A DNA stretch of 64,000 nucleotides from Gymnopus androsaceus JB14 (GCA_009733575.1 ML769627.1:36329-100328); one strand, 5' to 3'; counted from the first letter of the stretch, positions 1 through 13,133 are shown. Program-made: numbers and translations. The notes: generated by a model from the letters alone, not told the origin.

Positions 1-1504
1 TCACTGCAACCAGATGGCCACCATGCAAACTCGGCACTTGGAAGCTCAACTTGCCAACTTTTGATGTCTGAATTCGGAGCAGGAGCGGATGCTGAAGAAC
101 CATCAGGTAGAGTATGAGTTGCTTCAGGGTGAGGTGAAGACTCTGGCAGACAGTGCTACAGCTTTGGCTGCTAGTGCTGCGAAGGCGAAGGCCTACAAGG
201 CTTTGGTGGTTCCTGGTTACCCCATACGTTCCTCCTTTTTCCTTCTTTTGTGGATGTTTGTTCATCTTTTCTTTTTCTAGGATCCAGCTGCTCAAATTGA
301 GGACTTGGAGGACATGTTGTTGAGATACGAGGTGGAATTTCGCAAGTCGGAGGGACGTGGGGAGGCCGTTGACCATGTCATCCATTGTGAGGTTGAAATT
401 GGGAACACTTCCCAACTCATCCACAACTTGATGGGCACTTGTGAACTTCTTTGTCATATGCGCCATTCTGCAGAAGACTCCACTAGTTCCCTCCGAGAGA
501 GCAACTTGGACCTCATTGCTCAACTGGGTGGTTTGTATTCTCTGGATGGTGCTTCCGAGACAAATGCCCTCCTTTGTACTGAGGTGGAGCAGTATTGCCA
601 AGAGCTCTCACAGCTCTCCAATGCCTTCCGACGTCTTAAATCCGCCTGCCCTGCATCCTTTCTGGCAGAGGTTGCCTGTTGGGTTGAATTTCTGAATGCA
701 AGAAATCTGTTTGTCCTTTCTTCACGGTCATATAGATCCTCAGGAATATGAGCATGCTGAGGAGGCTAGCAAACGTCTTCGCCTGCACCTTCGAGAGTGC
801 CTCTCCCGCATAGAGCAATCCTTAAGTTTCCTCCTATGGGTGGCTGGCCAGTATTGTGAAGGGGCTGCGCCCTTGGTGGAGCAATATAACATCATTGTCC
901 CTGGTTCTTTGCTAAGCTTGGCAGAGTATGCAGGTCTGGTGCCTCCCCTCATCACAGTACTCATTGGTTCCTCTACCCTCTCCTGCCTTTCAACACTTCG
1001 CAACCCTTGGGTTGTACTCCTCCCTCCAATTCCCTCCGTCACATTCTTTTCCTCCCCCTCTTATCCCGCATGTATGTGGATGCTTGCGACCTACTTCGGG
1101 CTCAACTCCAGACTTGCATTGAGGATAACAATTACTGGGAGTCCTGGGCAGCATCCCTTCTGCACTTGGAAGGGGCATTAACTGACCTTCATCCTCCTTC
1201 CACTCCAGCCAGTCCTGATGAATCTGTGTATTCCTGTGATGATGGTGAAGACATGTACACAGATAGTTCAGACAACAAGGGTGGTGAGGTTGGATCGCAT
1301 GGCACTGCTGAGGACGGTAGCGAGTGGGGTGGAATCCCAGGGGTGGAGTACCATGGCAATGGTGCCAATAGTGAAGAGGCTGCAGACGAGCTTGACGTGG
1401 TGGTTCCACTGCAGGATTCAGTGGCTGTTTCCCTTCCTCACAATACTACTCCTCCCTCTCTCCCTGCTGCTTCCCATGCTGTTTCCCCAGCATATTCTTA
1501 TTAA
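1..1504 (+). CDS. aORF family copy 1: retrotransposon-associated coiled-coil protein, 3' part
   Basis: The 5' end lies outside the window. The visible part is homologous, exon for exon, to the copy at 59.4-62.5 kb. It is Glu/Gln/Leu-rich and probably coiled coil (about 1-205 and 281-930), ending in an acidic Ser/Asp-rich tail with the motif WGGIPGVEY. A 75-nt intron (GTGGTT...TTTCTAG, about 206-280) separates the first two blocks. A second intron probably lies near 928-1070, but the acceptor AG seen in the other copy is changed here. One in-frame TGA near 62 and a frame change near 700-740 suggest decay. The Zn-cluster N-terminus is not included. In its relatives this gene runs antisense to a gypsy pol; no pol is found downstream here, so the host element is truncated. 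Function unknown. Confidence 0.6.
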
Positions 1505-1612
1505 ACACCTGAGTTTGTTCCTTTGCCTTTGTGTTTTTCTTTGTTCTTGTTTGTGGGTCCTATTCCCATTTTGTTTTTTGTATGTATCTAGAATAGTTAG
1601 AATTCTTTTTTG

Positions 1613-1618
1613 AATAAA
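1613..1618 (+). terminator. Poly(A) signal of aORF copy 1
   Basis: AATAAA lies about 110 nt after the stop codon, in a T-rich 3' UTR. The same AATAAA and the following GTGCATTT-type sequence recur after the minus-strand aORF copy at the right edge of the window, which supports a shared 3' UTR. Confidence 0.5.
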
Positions 1619-1661
1619 ATTTCTTCTTGCTTGTTAAATGAAATGATGTGCATTTAAACCT

Positions 1662-4600
1662 TGAATACCTCCCAGAGGACCAATCACCTTCATACCAACA
1701 GGATAATTGATTAGTATGACTTTGGTCTCATAACAGAGGTTGGAAAAAGCAGAACCCCATTTCATCTGTTTTTAGTCTTTATTTGGATGAACTTCACCTA
1801 CCCAGCAATAAAATAAGTGTATACATATATGAGAGTACAGCAACTCACATAGAGAGTGTAAACCAGATATCTTTGAGTATTCCATGCAAAACAATCTTGT
1901 CTGTGCTTTCGTTTAAGTATCAGCTGACTATTGCCTGCTTTGCTATTGTTTTTTTGTACCACTCTATTGCACCCTCAAAATCCTTGCTATCATTATTGTT
2001 ATTGCATTTTTTGATGTCCAATGCACAGATCTCCTCCTGAAAGTCCTTATTAGACTGTCTCTCCTCTGGTTTCATGTTTAAACCATTGAGATGAACCGTA
2101 AAAGCTTGGAACCCATTCCGTCAATTCAGTGCTCAGTTGTTGTGTACCACATCTCCAACAGCTTGTAAGAGACAGTCTACCATTTTCCCTTCCTTTGCAG
2201 TCCGTGCTTTGAGGTTGTTGTGGTATCATTGACAAAGTGCAAGAACTTGTGCTTTGACCTCCTTCAATAACCTTCCTTGATTTTTTTCAATCTCTTTGTC
2301 TTCCTTTCCAGCTTGCCCAGACATTTTGTCAATGTTATCTTCTGGTGTATCCTCCCCTTTTTCCTTTCCTTTCTCTTTCCCCTTGGTTTGACTTTTTGAA
2401 CATTTCATCTTAACCTCAGCCTGCTCCCTCTGCCACTTGACTAAATTCAGGAGTGTTTATCTCCTTTCCACAAAAAAGATTTCCAAGGCCCTGTTCAACT
2501 TTGTGACAACAGTCTCATGCTGAGTGTCATTGGGTTTGTTGTTAGCAACAGAGCCCTGGTCATCAGCTGGGCCTGGTTCATGTCTGTCAAGATGAACAAC
2601 ATTGTCCACTTTCTCTGGGAGGACATGCTCGTGCTTCCTGAGGGTAGACAATAAATGCACACTGACACTGGGGATAGGACAGCAAAGTTGATAGGATGCT
2701 TGAAGACGCTAGCCCCATTATGCAAAAAGGGCAAGTGATACCAGGTGTAGCAGCTGGTGAAGAGGAGCGAGCAGGGGAAAAGGGAGTGGGATTGCACTGC
2801 AGCTGCTGCTGTTGAGACTGAATCTCCATTGTCTATTGAATTCCTGTGTTCACAGGAGTCAGCTCTAAGCCTAAGCGCTTCTGGCAAAAGCTCAGCATGA
2901 CAGCAATCACATGATCTTTTGGTAGGTTGTTAGGCACCAACAGGGTTGTTGAAAAGAGTTATCCACAAATAACAACTTCTTTAACTGTTCATCAAGGTGA
3001 ACTGCATAGCTGACATCTGGTATTGCCTTGACCATGTCAGGTATCTCTTTAAACTTATATGACTGGTTCTCACTATCCCTTACTGGTTTAATCTGAGATA
3101 GAGTTGCAAGCCTATTTATTTTGGACTTTTCCAACAGCTTAGCAGCTAAAGTGGTAGATGTCACAGATGTATAGCAAAATCCACTGGTGACTCAATAGCT
3201 GGCAGTGGTTCTAGCACTGAAGGAGGAGTATCAAATAGGGAGTGGTTAGGAGTTGTAGTGAAACAATGTGATTAGTGGTTATAGAGCTACAACCTGTGAT
3301 TTCACACAACCAAGAGGCACTACAGTAGAAGCAGGATTGGTATCCAATGAGCTACATAGGAGTCAAATGTGATTGACTTATTGATATCCAAGTCATGATG
3401 AACCTCTAATCCAGTAAAGAGGTTGTTTCAAGGTTGAGAGATATGGGTGACTACATCAATCCATAATCTTTCAATGCAAACATTAGGAACCAATCTGAGG
3501 AAAAAGGTTCTAAGCCTTATAGAAATACAAGCAATAACAAAATCTTACTATCCCCAGATGTAAAATCCTTATCCTGGCCCTCTAGCAAATTCTATAAACA
3601 TGGCAACCCATATATTCTCAACTCCATGGTCACCATGCACCCTGGATGGAAATTTATCTTGTTCCACAGCAGAAAGGAAGAGAGAGGACAGTTGGAGAAT
3701 GGTTGTTGTTGCTAGCCTCATCCCAGTAATCATATGATGAGTGGCTATCAATAAACCCATGAATGACAATTCCCCATTGTATGAGACCTAAATAATTCTA
3801 TGAGCTTGATATACCTTTCTCAACTGAGCAGAGATACACATGATAGTGTCCATCATGATGCCAAAGAGTTTGGACCAGGAATGTTGTAGTGTTGGCATCA
3901 TATTCTGATACATTCAAAGACTTGATAGACAGGATCCACATGGATAAGTGATTGTTGAATCCGTTCAGATGGTAGAACATGCCCAAGATGTTGAAGCATT
4001 CTATCAAGGATAATGTGAACTTAACTGCTATACAAGACAATCAAGTTCTTCATATTAGACAGATAGCCTGATGAAGAGGATGATTGAACTGATGTGGCTG
4101 CATTACGGATATCTGCTGGAAGCTCATCTGTGTAGCCAATGTTTAGCTCAAGCATCTCATCAGGCTTTTCAGACTCCTCTAAGAATGGATTAGTACCATG
4201 ACACTGGCAATACTATATTGGAGTAGAGCATTGCAAACTGTTGGATGGCTTACACCCAAAAGTATATAATTCCACTTGTAGTCTGTTGACTGTAAAAGCC
4301 TACTGCAAAAACTCTGAATCTATAATAGCTCAAGGGCAATAGCCAGTATACTCCCAGCAGATGACTTCTGGATGGCTATGATGTGTTTGCTCTAGGCAAA
4401 GAGCAGGTAGAGTGCCTATGTCAAGGATCATATGCTGTAGATTTTCCTGTAAAGTTTGCCATTCAAGTTGATCAGGAAAGATATCAGGGTGCTTGAAGTA
4501 ATTACATCAGTATACAACTCCTTCAAAAATGGCAAACTTACTTGGTCTACAATGCAAGAAAATTCATCCAAATCCTCTCCTAGTAAATAGAGATAAAAGA

Positions 4601-5170
4601 CATCCATTTCATTGTTATACACTTGTTGAATCATAGCATGAAATCAGTGGTAGTGAATTTGGAATTCATTGAGAAAATCTCCAGAAGCAAAATTACTACT
4701 ATCCAATGAGCCCAAAGAGAATCCTGTGACAGTGATATTTACTGCATTACAGAATATTAATCTTGATAAAAGATACATGTATAACCATAGAGATAATAGA
4801 AATAACACAAAGGAGTGTCAGGAAAGAAGGAAAAAAGTTTGAGATCATTTCTACAATCACACTGTGGAAGAGATATCTGTCCTAAGAAGGAATGGGCAGT
4901 TTGCTAGTTGGGTTGAGCCTGGTGTTCACCTGTGAAATAAAATAACCATCAAGTCCACAGAACTCAATGGTCACTGAAAGCGTAGAAGTAAAGAGAGAAT
5001 AATGAAAGACTCGCCTAGATATACAATAGAGCTAACCGCAGCCTTATCTTGGTATGATCACAATAAACTATAAATAAAAAAAGTCATGTTTGCCATGTCT
5101 AACAATGAGCAGCAATGGTTATTGATGGAGAGAGCCTCTAGTTCTCTTGATCAGCAAGAATTGGACAATA
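1662..5170. other. Decayed AT-rich region, no recognisable gene
   Basis: Only short ORFs are found on either strand. The minus strand at 2.2-2.9 kb has Lys/Glu-rich and Cys-containing scraps (a CPFC followed by further Cys residues at 2.6-2.75 kb) that could be remnants of a zinc-finger gene, but I cannot assign a family. No clear terminal repeats. The block may be the degraded continuation of the gag-like minus-strand gene at 5.2-6.3 kb. Confidence 0.4.
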
Positions 5171-6330
5171 TTAGGCATCGCTACTCTGTAGATGATGTTC
5201 CAAAGAATAACAATCAAGACTACCATCTTGAGATGGTTGTAATACAAGTTCAAAGGGGAAGATGATATTAGCACCCAAGTGCGGGGTACAAAATGTGGGG
5301 GAAAAATTGTGTCCAAAGCTTATTTGTCCACAAGCCAATTTGGTTCCAGTTCCAGTAATGCCGGGGTACCTCTTGACGCAATCCCGTATGTCAATAAGAA
5401 GTGGACAAAGCTTCTTGCAGAGTTGGCTAGGCTCTGGCAATGTACTGGAGGCCCAAATATCACCTTCACTTTCCCTCTTCTTTAACCATCTGAATGTAAG
5501 TACCAAGAGATAAAAGAATAGGAAATGTAGTGTAACGTGGAAATGAATTGAGAGAGATGTATCAATAAGTGAAGCATAGACAATGTCAGTGAAACTTGTG
5601 GAAGGATGAGAAAAATCAAAGAAACTGAAGTTATTCATTGGAGGTTTCCCAGATGGAACAGAAATGCCGGGAGTCAATAAAACAGCACTTGAGATATCTG
5701 GATCTTGAAGAACAGAATCAGTATGGTGGATAGGTAAATACAATGTATCTTTGAAGTTATGCCCAGCTCTGTAAGAGAGGGAAATAACATTTGTTGTTGC
5801 CCAGTTCATTTGCAAATCAAATTGCTCATGATCAACATGTAACATCTTTGCAAGACCACCTTGGGTCACACCATCCCACTGTGGCAACTCCATTCCATTA
5901 GACAATGTATAACAACCAATCTGGTCCTGAACAAGAATACTTTTGTAGACAAGCTTATCAATCTTGCTGCACCTACTGGGATCTGCATGCATTTTTCTGC
6001 AGATGAAACATCTTGGCCTGTCTATATCTGAATCGTAGCTTGGGGATGGCAGTCTTTGTTCCATATTGGTAAGGGTGATGGTCATCTTGTCAAGATGCTT
6101 GATAAGCACTTCACTTGTTGGTTGTTGTGGCATAGCTGAGTCTTTGTGTTTGGCATATTGATAAGTGTTCCAGTCAAGAGATTTTTGATTCACTTCCAGT
6201 ACATTCTCCATAACATAGCTGGCGGAATACTTTGGGAGACCTGTTGGGAATGTCTGTCTGGCAGTCAATTCAGTGATTTCTTGTGCATTAATTAAGGTGT
6301 TGGTAATGCATCAAAAACCTGTGACATAAC
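5171..6330 (-). CDS. Gag-like protein with a CCHC-type zinc knuckle (retroelement remnant)
   Basis: A minus-strand open frame of at least 365 codons, open upstream of its first Met to about 6330. A knuckle-like motif CFICRKMHADPSRC (C-x2-C-x3-H-x5-C) lies about 100 residues in and is followed by a 'Y..L.NG.ELP' segment. That order resembles the C-terminal half of gag proteins of agaricomycete gypsy elements. The frame stays open across a likely short intron near 5.49-5.53 kb (acceptor TTACATTCAG on the minus strand). No protease, RT or integrase is recognisable downstream, and no LTRs were found. It could instead be a domesticated gag-derived gene. Family-level assignment only. Confidence 0.5.
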
Positions 6331-6364
6331 AATGACTATCAGCTTTAGAATGTTTCAAGAGGTC

Positions 6365-6449
6365 AAATATAAAAACACAAAAGACAAGTATGGAAGCAAT
6401 GCAAACAAATATAAAAACACAAAAGACAAGTATGGGAAGCAATGCAAAC
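6365..6449. repeat. Two-unit direct tandem repeat, 42-43 bp unit
   Basis: Two adjacent units starting AAATATAAAAACACAAAAGA are identical apart from one extra G. This looks like a recent duplication. Confidence 0.9.
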
Positions 6450-9400
6450 AAATGCAGAATAACACTGTCAAGTTCAAAAGTGAATTGATACTAAGTGTTG
6501 GCAGTAAATACTTGCAAAAGATGTAGTATGAATGGAAAAATAGAATATGTGAAGTCTAAGCTGAACAGATAAAGAAGGAAATCAAATGAAAAACTCATAT
6601 AAAGGGAGCATACCACCTTCCTTTGGAAGGAAGTACTTCAAATGTTTGTATATTATTCGGACTTGATGATTGGATATGATAATCTAAATGACAGACTTGG
6701 TTAGCAGAATCTTTGAAACTATGAGAGGGATCCATATAAGGAAAGTTATTTTTGGATAGGGATACTTCAGGCAAAACTATGCAGAGTGATTGAGTAGCTG
6801 AGCTGGGGTCCTTTCCTGAGTACAGGATAAGGTCAGTGGATTTGCAAGTAGGGACAATGATAATGCTTGAAACTCAAAGTAAATTCCCAGAGGGAAGTAC
6901 TTTGAGTGAATCTAAGGACTTGTGGAACATTCTGGACTCAATGGCCATACAAGGAGGCAACTCTCACTGGCAGGAACCCAGTATTTTACCCCTGTAAAAG
7001 GCTTAGCAGAATATATTATTTTTCCAGCTATTTTTCAGCTAATTTCCCCTAAGTTGAATGTCATATATTTCTGCTGAAAAATGATTCATCAAAGAATATA
7101 TTTTTCAATGGATTCCCCTACCATAAAATGAATCAAGAATTATCAGTTTTTGCCAAAGCAAAAGCCTTCATTTTGTGCGAGATAAATAAACTATATCATG
7201 GCTCATTTCCCTGCTAAAAATGAATAACTTTTGCCAAACCTATTCCAGAAGCAATATATGTCATTTTTCCTTTGTAAAAGATTTTCTTTTTCAGTTCCTT
7301 TTGCCCCTGTCAAATATTATATTTAACGGTTGCAAAAAGAAACAGGCAGTCATTGCCCTATGCATGGGCAATGGATGGACAATAAATGAACATTCACTGG
7401 CTATTCACTAGTCACTAACCATATATCACTTCACAGAGATTCACAGCCAAGACCATGGAACATTTGAATACATAACTGTTCCAAAGACCCAGTGGCAGTA
7501 GTAGTAAACCAAAAACATCAAACACTTGCAAGGTGTCAATGGTAGTAGTTGTACATTGAACAGGCAATTCAGATTCAGGAAAAACAAATGCACGCTTACA
7601 TTACAGAATATCTGTACATAAAGAATGCAGTCCTTCTATAAGAAAATAGTAGTATGTATGTATACAAAGCAAAGCAAATGAAGTCCCAAATCAAACATCA
7701 AAACATCCACTGGCTTACATACCATATTCCCTGGCCATACTCTAACCGGGGCACCTTCACGCTCAGCACAGCTTTCTCCCACTTGTCTTCTCTTCCTCCG
7801 CTAAAACTTTTGACCACATGGGATCATTTGAGCTGTCAAGTAGCAGTGGGGAAATTGGGTATGGTAGAAACCAGAGATGGGAGAGATCTGTGCATTTTGA
7901 GGTGGGCAGAGAGCTATTTGGGAGTAGATGAAAGATGAGATTTCAATGATAAATGATAGATAGCATGACCAACCTGAACAACTCTTGTGCTGTCAATAAA
8001 TTATCACCATTTATGCTTGCAGCATCAGAAGTCAAACGACAGATGCCTACAAGATCATAAACAAACTAAAATGTCCATCCATGGAAGGTAGATGGGAGAT
8101 TTGAAAGAAGAAGGATCGAGTTTTGAGGACAGTGGGAGTCAGAACAGGCTAACAGCAAAGACTCTTTTGGAGATGATAGGGCTATCTGGACAATTAGCTT
8201 AAGAACAAAACACAAAAGACAAAAACATACACATAAAAGAACAGAAAAAGATCTATTTGTATTTTGCCTTGAGATTTTCATCACCAGCATATTTGCAAAC
8301 AAAAAGCAGCTGGATGTCAGCATGTTCAAAGGCGCCCTTGGCAGTGAAATTTTGAGGAAGTTTTAATGAAAGAGCATCTTTGAGACTATATAAGAGTTAG
8401 AATAGTGGCAAAAGGATGTCAGCAGATTTTGATGCACAGCTAAAGCCATCCACAAAATTCACTCATGATTTGGCAATGTGGTTGTTCCAAAGGAAGAAGA
8501 GCTTGAAGAACAACAAAAATTCATAAACTAGATTTATTCCAACTTCTAACAACAATTACCAGGTAAAATTTCCAATGAATTTGGGTATGTAAATCATTCC
8601 CAACTTGCTAAATTTTTCACTCACACATTTTCCCAGGTTACTTTTCCTAATCAACAGAAACTAGGCCATGAATACACTTGGTTTCAACTTTCTGAAGATG
8701 GTCATATCTTGGCATGCTCTCTCTTCCACCAACCAGCTATGGTATTGATCCCAATGACTGGGACAAAACCTATGAAGTTAGCTCATATCTTTTCATCTAC
8801 CCCATTTGAGAACCTCACATATTTAACAGGTACTTTGCAAGGTTCTTGCTGACTTGAGAATTGATGGAAGGACTTATTTCAAAAATCTCTACAAAAGAAC
8901 ATTAGATATTGATTCAGTAAGTTACAATTTCATTTTTGCAACCACAGATTGCATTTTAAACTATATCTTATAGGAGAAACAGGTCTGTTTTGGGAACTCA
9001 TCAAATGTTTTCACTTTGCTTGTTTCCTCAACACTATGGACTGGTACCGGAAACTCTCCTGTGTAGTGAGGTTCTTTTTTCCTACCCAATATATTTTCAT
9101 TGATCAAATCCCAGTTTTGTAGTGCAGATGAAGAGAGAATTTGCAACTTACTTCCCTCCTGTACTTGCAGAGAAATAGGATATTGTGCCTCCTGTGGTGC
9201 AGCTTATATGAAACAGCAAGGAACTCTTGTTGGTAGTGGTGGAATGAGTTGTAAGCCTTACATATCTGATTTCTGTATTAAATTTGTCTACATTAAACAT
9301 TTACAGGCCCAGTGTGTCAACAAGTGATCTAATTTATTGCAATGGATTGGTTATTTGGCGGCAATAATGGAGAAAGAGAGGATGTTTGCAAGGCTGGAAA

Positions 9401-9900
9401 ATTGCACAAAACATCAGGCATCAGGAGAGGAAGCTGCAGAGAAGGCCCAGCAGATTCAAAGTGCTTAATTTTGAAAAAGGTGTTCTTGGATCACAAACAG
9501 TTTACAATATAGCATCTGATACATGTAAAGCAATGCTCATAATTTTTTCTTGAATCTTGATATGCAAGTTTCCTTATAGGATTTGGCAGAGTCATTAGTA
9601 CAACTGGATGCGTAGAAGGCAAGTACAGCTTGGATGGCGACATATGTAGGAGACAGGTGCGTTGGGGGTTTTGGCCTATGCTACAAATGACATGACTGTA
9701 AAACAAACATGCCAAACATATGGAATATATCCGCCGGTTATCAGGAACCGTTACGCCTGTGTAAATAACTTAAATTCCACCAAATAGATAGTATTACTAA
9801 ATAATAGTGTATATCCCTGAGTTTGATGTATGAGTATATAGCCTATAATACATATGTTCCCTCCTGTTATTTGAGTATTGTTTATCCTGTCCTATGCTCC
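6450..9900. other. AT-rich intergenic sequence, nothing recognisable
   Basis: Scattered ORFs under 95 codons on both strands, no protein motif, no terminal repeats that I can see. Several T-rich and A-rich runs. Probably old degraded repeats. Confidence 0.4.
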
Positions 9901-9904
9901 ATTT

Positions 9905-10025
9905 GGGGGCAGTAGTAATTATTTACTACTTTCCTTGTGCTTTGTCTGAGGAAAGTAGTAAATAATCACTACCTCCCGAGCTTTGTTTTCCATCTGGGGA
10001 GGTAGTAATTATTTACTACTTCCCC
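9905..10025. repeat. Cluster of three palindromic GTAGTAATTATTTACTAC motifs
   Basis: The near-palindrome GTAGTAATTATTTACTAC occurs at about 9912, as a variant GTAGTAAATAATCACTAC at about 9955, and again at about 10003. The copies are linked by GGGGA/TCCCC-type stretches, so the block can fold into several alternative hairpins. Confidence 0.7.
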
Positions 10026-10849
10026 TCCATACACTTTTTCCGGGGTAGTTCTTATTTCCTGTCTCTACCATCCCTCCATTTCATCTGGGTAAAGCACACT
10101 TTGAGGGTTACTTATTTTCATCTTTCAATACAAGGACTCTACAAAACTTACACAATAATACAAAGTTTGACAGTTCCTGATATACAATTTAGCAGCATAC
10201 AATTGATTTTATTATATTAAATAATCCCATATTCACATCCAACAAGCCCTACAAAGAATGTGTCAAACACGTTTCAAAATCTCCTGTTGCATTCTGTTGA
10301 ACATGAATTTTTCACAATGGCACTTGCCACCTGCAATAAACAGGTCAAAAAACAAAACCCAAAATGAAATCACTTACAAGTAAAGCAAATATGCTTGGGT
10401 CTATTGACACAGCGCATCTCTAATAGAATATGTGTGATGGCCTCTATTGCCCCTTAAGTAAAAAATGAGATACATATAAGGCAAACTCACCGGCGCAATG
10501 AGAATTGGGACACCATATCGGGTTGTACCACACCCTAAGTGGATTATAGCAATCCGCATTCCACTGTCATTTACATCAAGGAACATTCACTGTTGTCCCA
10601 ACCTTCACCTTGTGTTGTGTCTCAAAAAATGGATATAGAAATCTGGGACTGTCTGCAGCAGAGATTGGTCTTGCCCTGAGTATATTCAGACATTGCCAAA
10701 GAAATTTGCGGCTGCACTTCATCAATGGTCATGAAGATCAAGTTGGAGAGAGGAAAATGGGAACCACCGCAATGAATAAGATGGAAGGTTGCAAGGATTG
10801 AGTTGCAGCTGGTTCAGTAATAATATTACAATCCAAGCCCAATATTATA
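10026..10849. other. Intergenic, nothing recognisable
   Basis: Short ORFs only; AT-rich with no terminal repeats noticed. Confidence 0.35.
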
Positions 10850-11266
10850 TCATAGGTATATTGTAATATGGCTCAATAACCTATGAGGCACTGAATTATA
10901 ATATTCGCGACGCTGCATATAGGTGCCAGATAACCATGAGAGCTTTGGGCATCCCATTATAATGAAGTCTCTTACAGAAATGATCTTTGCTTCTAGTAAC
11001 TTAGTCAACTTCTCCTTCCCATTTAAGAGCGCGACTTGAGCAGATGAGTCATCTACCGTGCCATCCTTCACAGTTTCGGTTGAAGATCCAGAGGTATCTG
11101 AGGCATCTCTATACTCCAGGAACTTTTCCCAGTACTGTGGCCAGAACTGTTCATAGAATGGTTCTTTGGCTCCCTGAGTTTTGATGAACAAATCCACATG
11201 CTGAGTTAGAAAGTTGAGTACAATTGCTGACCATTTTGATTTACATCCAGCTTTATTAGAGGACAT
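10850..11266 (-). CDS. Hypothetical protein fragment, TE-associated type
   Basis: An ORF of 138 codons opening with a Lys/Ser-rich stretch and 'SKWSAIVLNFLTQHV', then 'FWPQYWEKF'. An opening of the kind 'W....L.FL......F....' followed by 'FW..vyekwf' is common in uncharacterised basidiomycete proteins found near transposons; this is recalled, not searched. A minus-strand ORF at 11475-11738 might be an upstream exon, but I could not find convincing splice sites. No function can be given. Confidence 0.35.
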   Translation of the reverse strand: MSSNKAGCKSKWSAIVLNFLTQHVDLFIKTQGAKEPFYEQFWPQYWEKFLEYRDASDTSGSSTETVKDGTVDDSSAQVALLNGKEKLTKLLEAKIISVRDFIIMGCPKLSWLSGTYMQRREYYNSVPHRLLSHITIYL

Positions 11267-11691
11267 TTCTGAGACTTGAATAGTGAAGATAAAACAAAAT
11301 TTAGAGAATGAAACAACTGAATAATGTCACTGATCATGTGTTGTGACACATGCATCTTGTGCTGCTATTGTTGATCAGAACTTTGACTTGAACTTAACTT
11401 CCAACAATTATGCCCAGTGAGTACTGCTATCTCGATTTTTATTTCTATTCTTTTTCTTCTACTATTCATTTGAATTACTCTTTATACTTCCCTCTAAGAG
11501 CTCCAATGAGCATTGCAGGCATCTCGAGGGCCTGACTTTGGGATCTGAGAGGCATCAGTGCTTTGTGAGGACTCCTTGGGTGGTTTTTATTATTATCATT
11601 CTTTTTGGACAGCTGCTTCCCTTTGTTACTCAGTACTAAATAACCTTCATTAGCATGCTCTGGATACAACTTTTGAGCATACCAACTCCAG

Positions 11692-12186
11692 GTGGGCCAA
11701 CCCATAATTGGTCCAATCAATTTTGACCTTAATGACACCTTGAATGCTGCTCAGAACATGGAGAACCCCCAGCAAGCTGATGAACAGACTGGTTATGGCT
11801 CGGACAGCAATAACATCGGCCTCAAGAGCAAGTTATCTGACCTTGACAACCTTGATGACTTTGACGCTGCCGTAAATCCAAGTCCAGTTTCCAGCTCCTT
11901 CTCATTCCACCAACTCCTCTCCAGCTTTCTAACTTCTTTCCTTTCTTCACCATCTCCTGCTCAAGAGGACAAATGCGAGAGTAATCTGACTGACTTAGAG
12001 TTGGAACCCAGCCTTGACCCAGCAGCAAGAAAGACGGCAAAACACAAGTGCAAATGCCAAAGGAATCAAGCCAAGTGTCACATTAAACGCTCCCAAACTC
12101 AAGAGCAACTGAGAATCAAATTGAAGGGAATAGCTCTTCAACAAGCTGCCCAGGACTTAGACTATCAAGACAGACAACAATTTTAA
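11692..12186 (+). CDS. Hypothetical acidic/basic protein, 164 codons
   Basis: An uninterrupted ORF ending at TAA (12184-12186). The N-terminal half is Asp/Asn/Gln-rich, the middle is Ser/Phe-rich, and the C-terminal half is Lys/Gln-rich with 'CKCQRNQAKC', three Cys with irregular spacing. No family recognised. It overlaps a weaker minus-strand ORF. It may be spurious. Confidence 0.3.
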   Translation: MGQPIIGPINFDLNDTLNAAQNMENPQQADEQTGYGSDSNNIGLKSKLSDLDNLDDFDAAVNPSPVSSSFSFHQLLSSFLTSFLSSPSPAQEDKCESNLTDLELEPSLDPAARKTAKHKCKCQRNQAKCHIKRSQTQEQLRIKLKGIALQQAAQDLDYQDRQQF

Positions 12187-12553
12187 AACAGAGAAACTGC
12201 CGGTAAACTCAGGGGGCTGGTCAGGGATTCGCTAGTTGCTGGAGCAATTCCTCCTAGAGATGGAGAAACTATGTGGAGAGGACTATGACTTGCAAGTTGT
12301 TAGCTGGGACAATGCATAGGTCTCTAATACTAATCTTTTTTTCTTAAACTTACTACTGTATTTGCTAGCAAAACCTTTGCTATTGTTGATAAGCAAGGCT
12401 GGCGTGATTGCAGTCTTAGCAGGAAAACCTTGCAATGAAAATTGGGACGAGATATGAGGAGCTTGAGGCAGCACTGAAGAAAGCGCGAGAAAAATTATCA
12501 TTCACTGAGAAGCAGGAAAGTCACAAATGTGGAGATTTCCCTTCCATTGCAGT
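12187..12553. other. Flank of a gypsy LTR, no gene seen
   Basis: Short ORFs only. The sequence is interrupted at 12554 by the LTR. Confidence 0.4.
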
Positions 12554-13120
12554 TGTAAGACCGGGGTCAACGGTCTTAGGGAAAGGTACTGAAAGTAGCT
12601 TTGAGGCCTTTAGTATAAAAGGCGGACGAGATCCGCGATCGAATATGCATGTGGGTGGACTAGTCGAAGACTAGTAGTGAGAAGCGGGTGGATTGGGAAT
12701 GCCAAAGCTCCCGAATGTGAGTTCTGAGTCTAGTTGTGTGAGCCAATGTCGAATAGTTGACAACGGCAAGTCTGATTGTCATATGAGCTTGCTGGTAGTC
12801 AAGTCGATGCATGAGTTGAAAAGCGGAAGCCAGAACAAGCGTGTATTGGATATAGAAGAATAGACAGAGTATAAGAAAATAGAGAAATAAGAGATACGGG
12901 AGTAAACAAGTTAATATCAAGAAAAGGGATCCTCCAAGAGAGGTTACCAGTTATATACAAGCGGGATGTTGGATTGATGAGTAGTAGTAAGTATGTATGG
13001 AAGTAGCTGAGATCCGTCGTGGTGTTAGCGGGCAGTTGTTGGGTCGCAAGGTTGGGTTATACGTATGATCGGGCGGGTTTGGGGTTGAAGATAGTGGAAT
13101 CAGTAGTACTGGGCATGACA
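12554..13120 (-). repeat. Gypsy 3' LTR (family A), copy 1
   Basis: A block of about 567 bp that closely matches 58687-59257. On the minus strand it runs TGTCATGCCC...CGGTCTTACA, the TG...CA boundary of an LTR. A G-rich polypurine tract directly precedes it on the minus strand (13121-13133), so it is the 3' LTR of a minus-strand element whose pol C-terminus lies at 14.1-14.7 kb. A TATATA box lies near 12952. The partner 5' LTR is not found in the window. Confidence 0.85.
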
Positions 13121-13133
13121 TTACCCCCCCATC
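13121..13133 (-). promoter_or_regulatory. Polypurine tract for plus-strand DNA priming
   Basis: On the minus strand AGATGGGGGGGTAA abuts the LTR start TGTCATG. The same tract adjoins the other family A LTR at 59258-59270. In Ty3/gypsy elements this is the RNase H-resistant primer. Confidence 0.75.

Noticed and set aside
6365..6449. CRISPR-like direct repeats
   Set aside because: Only two adjacent units with no spacer; a simple tandem duplication in a eukaryotic genome.
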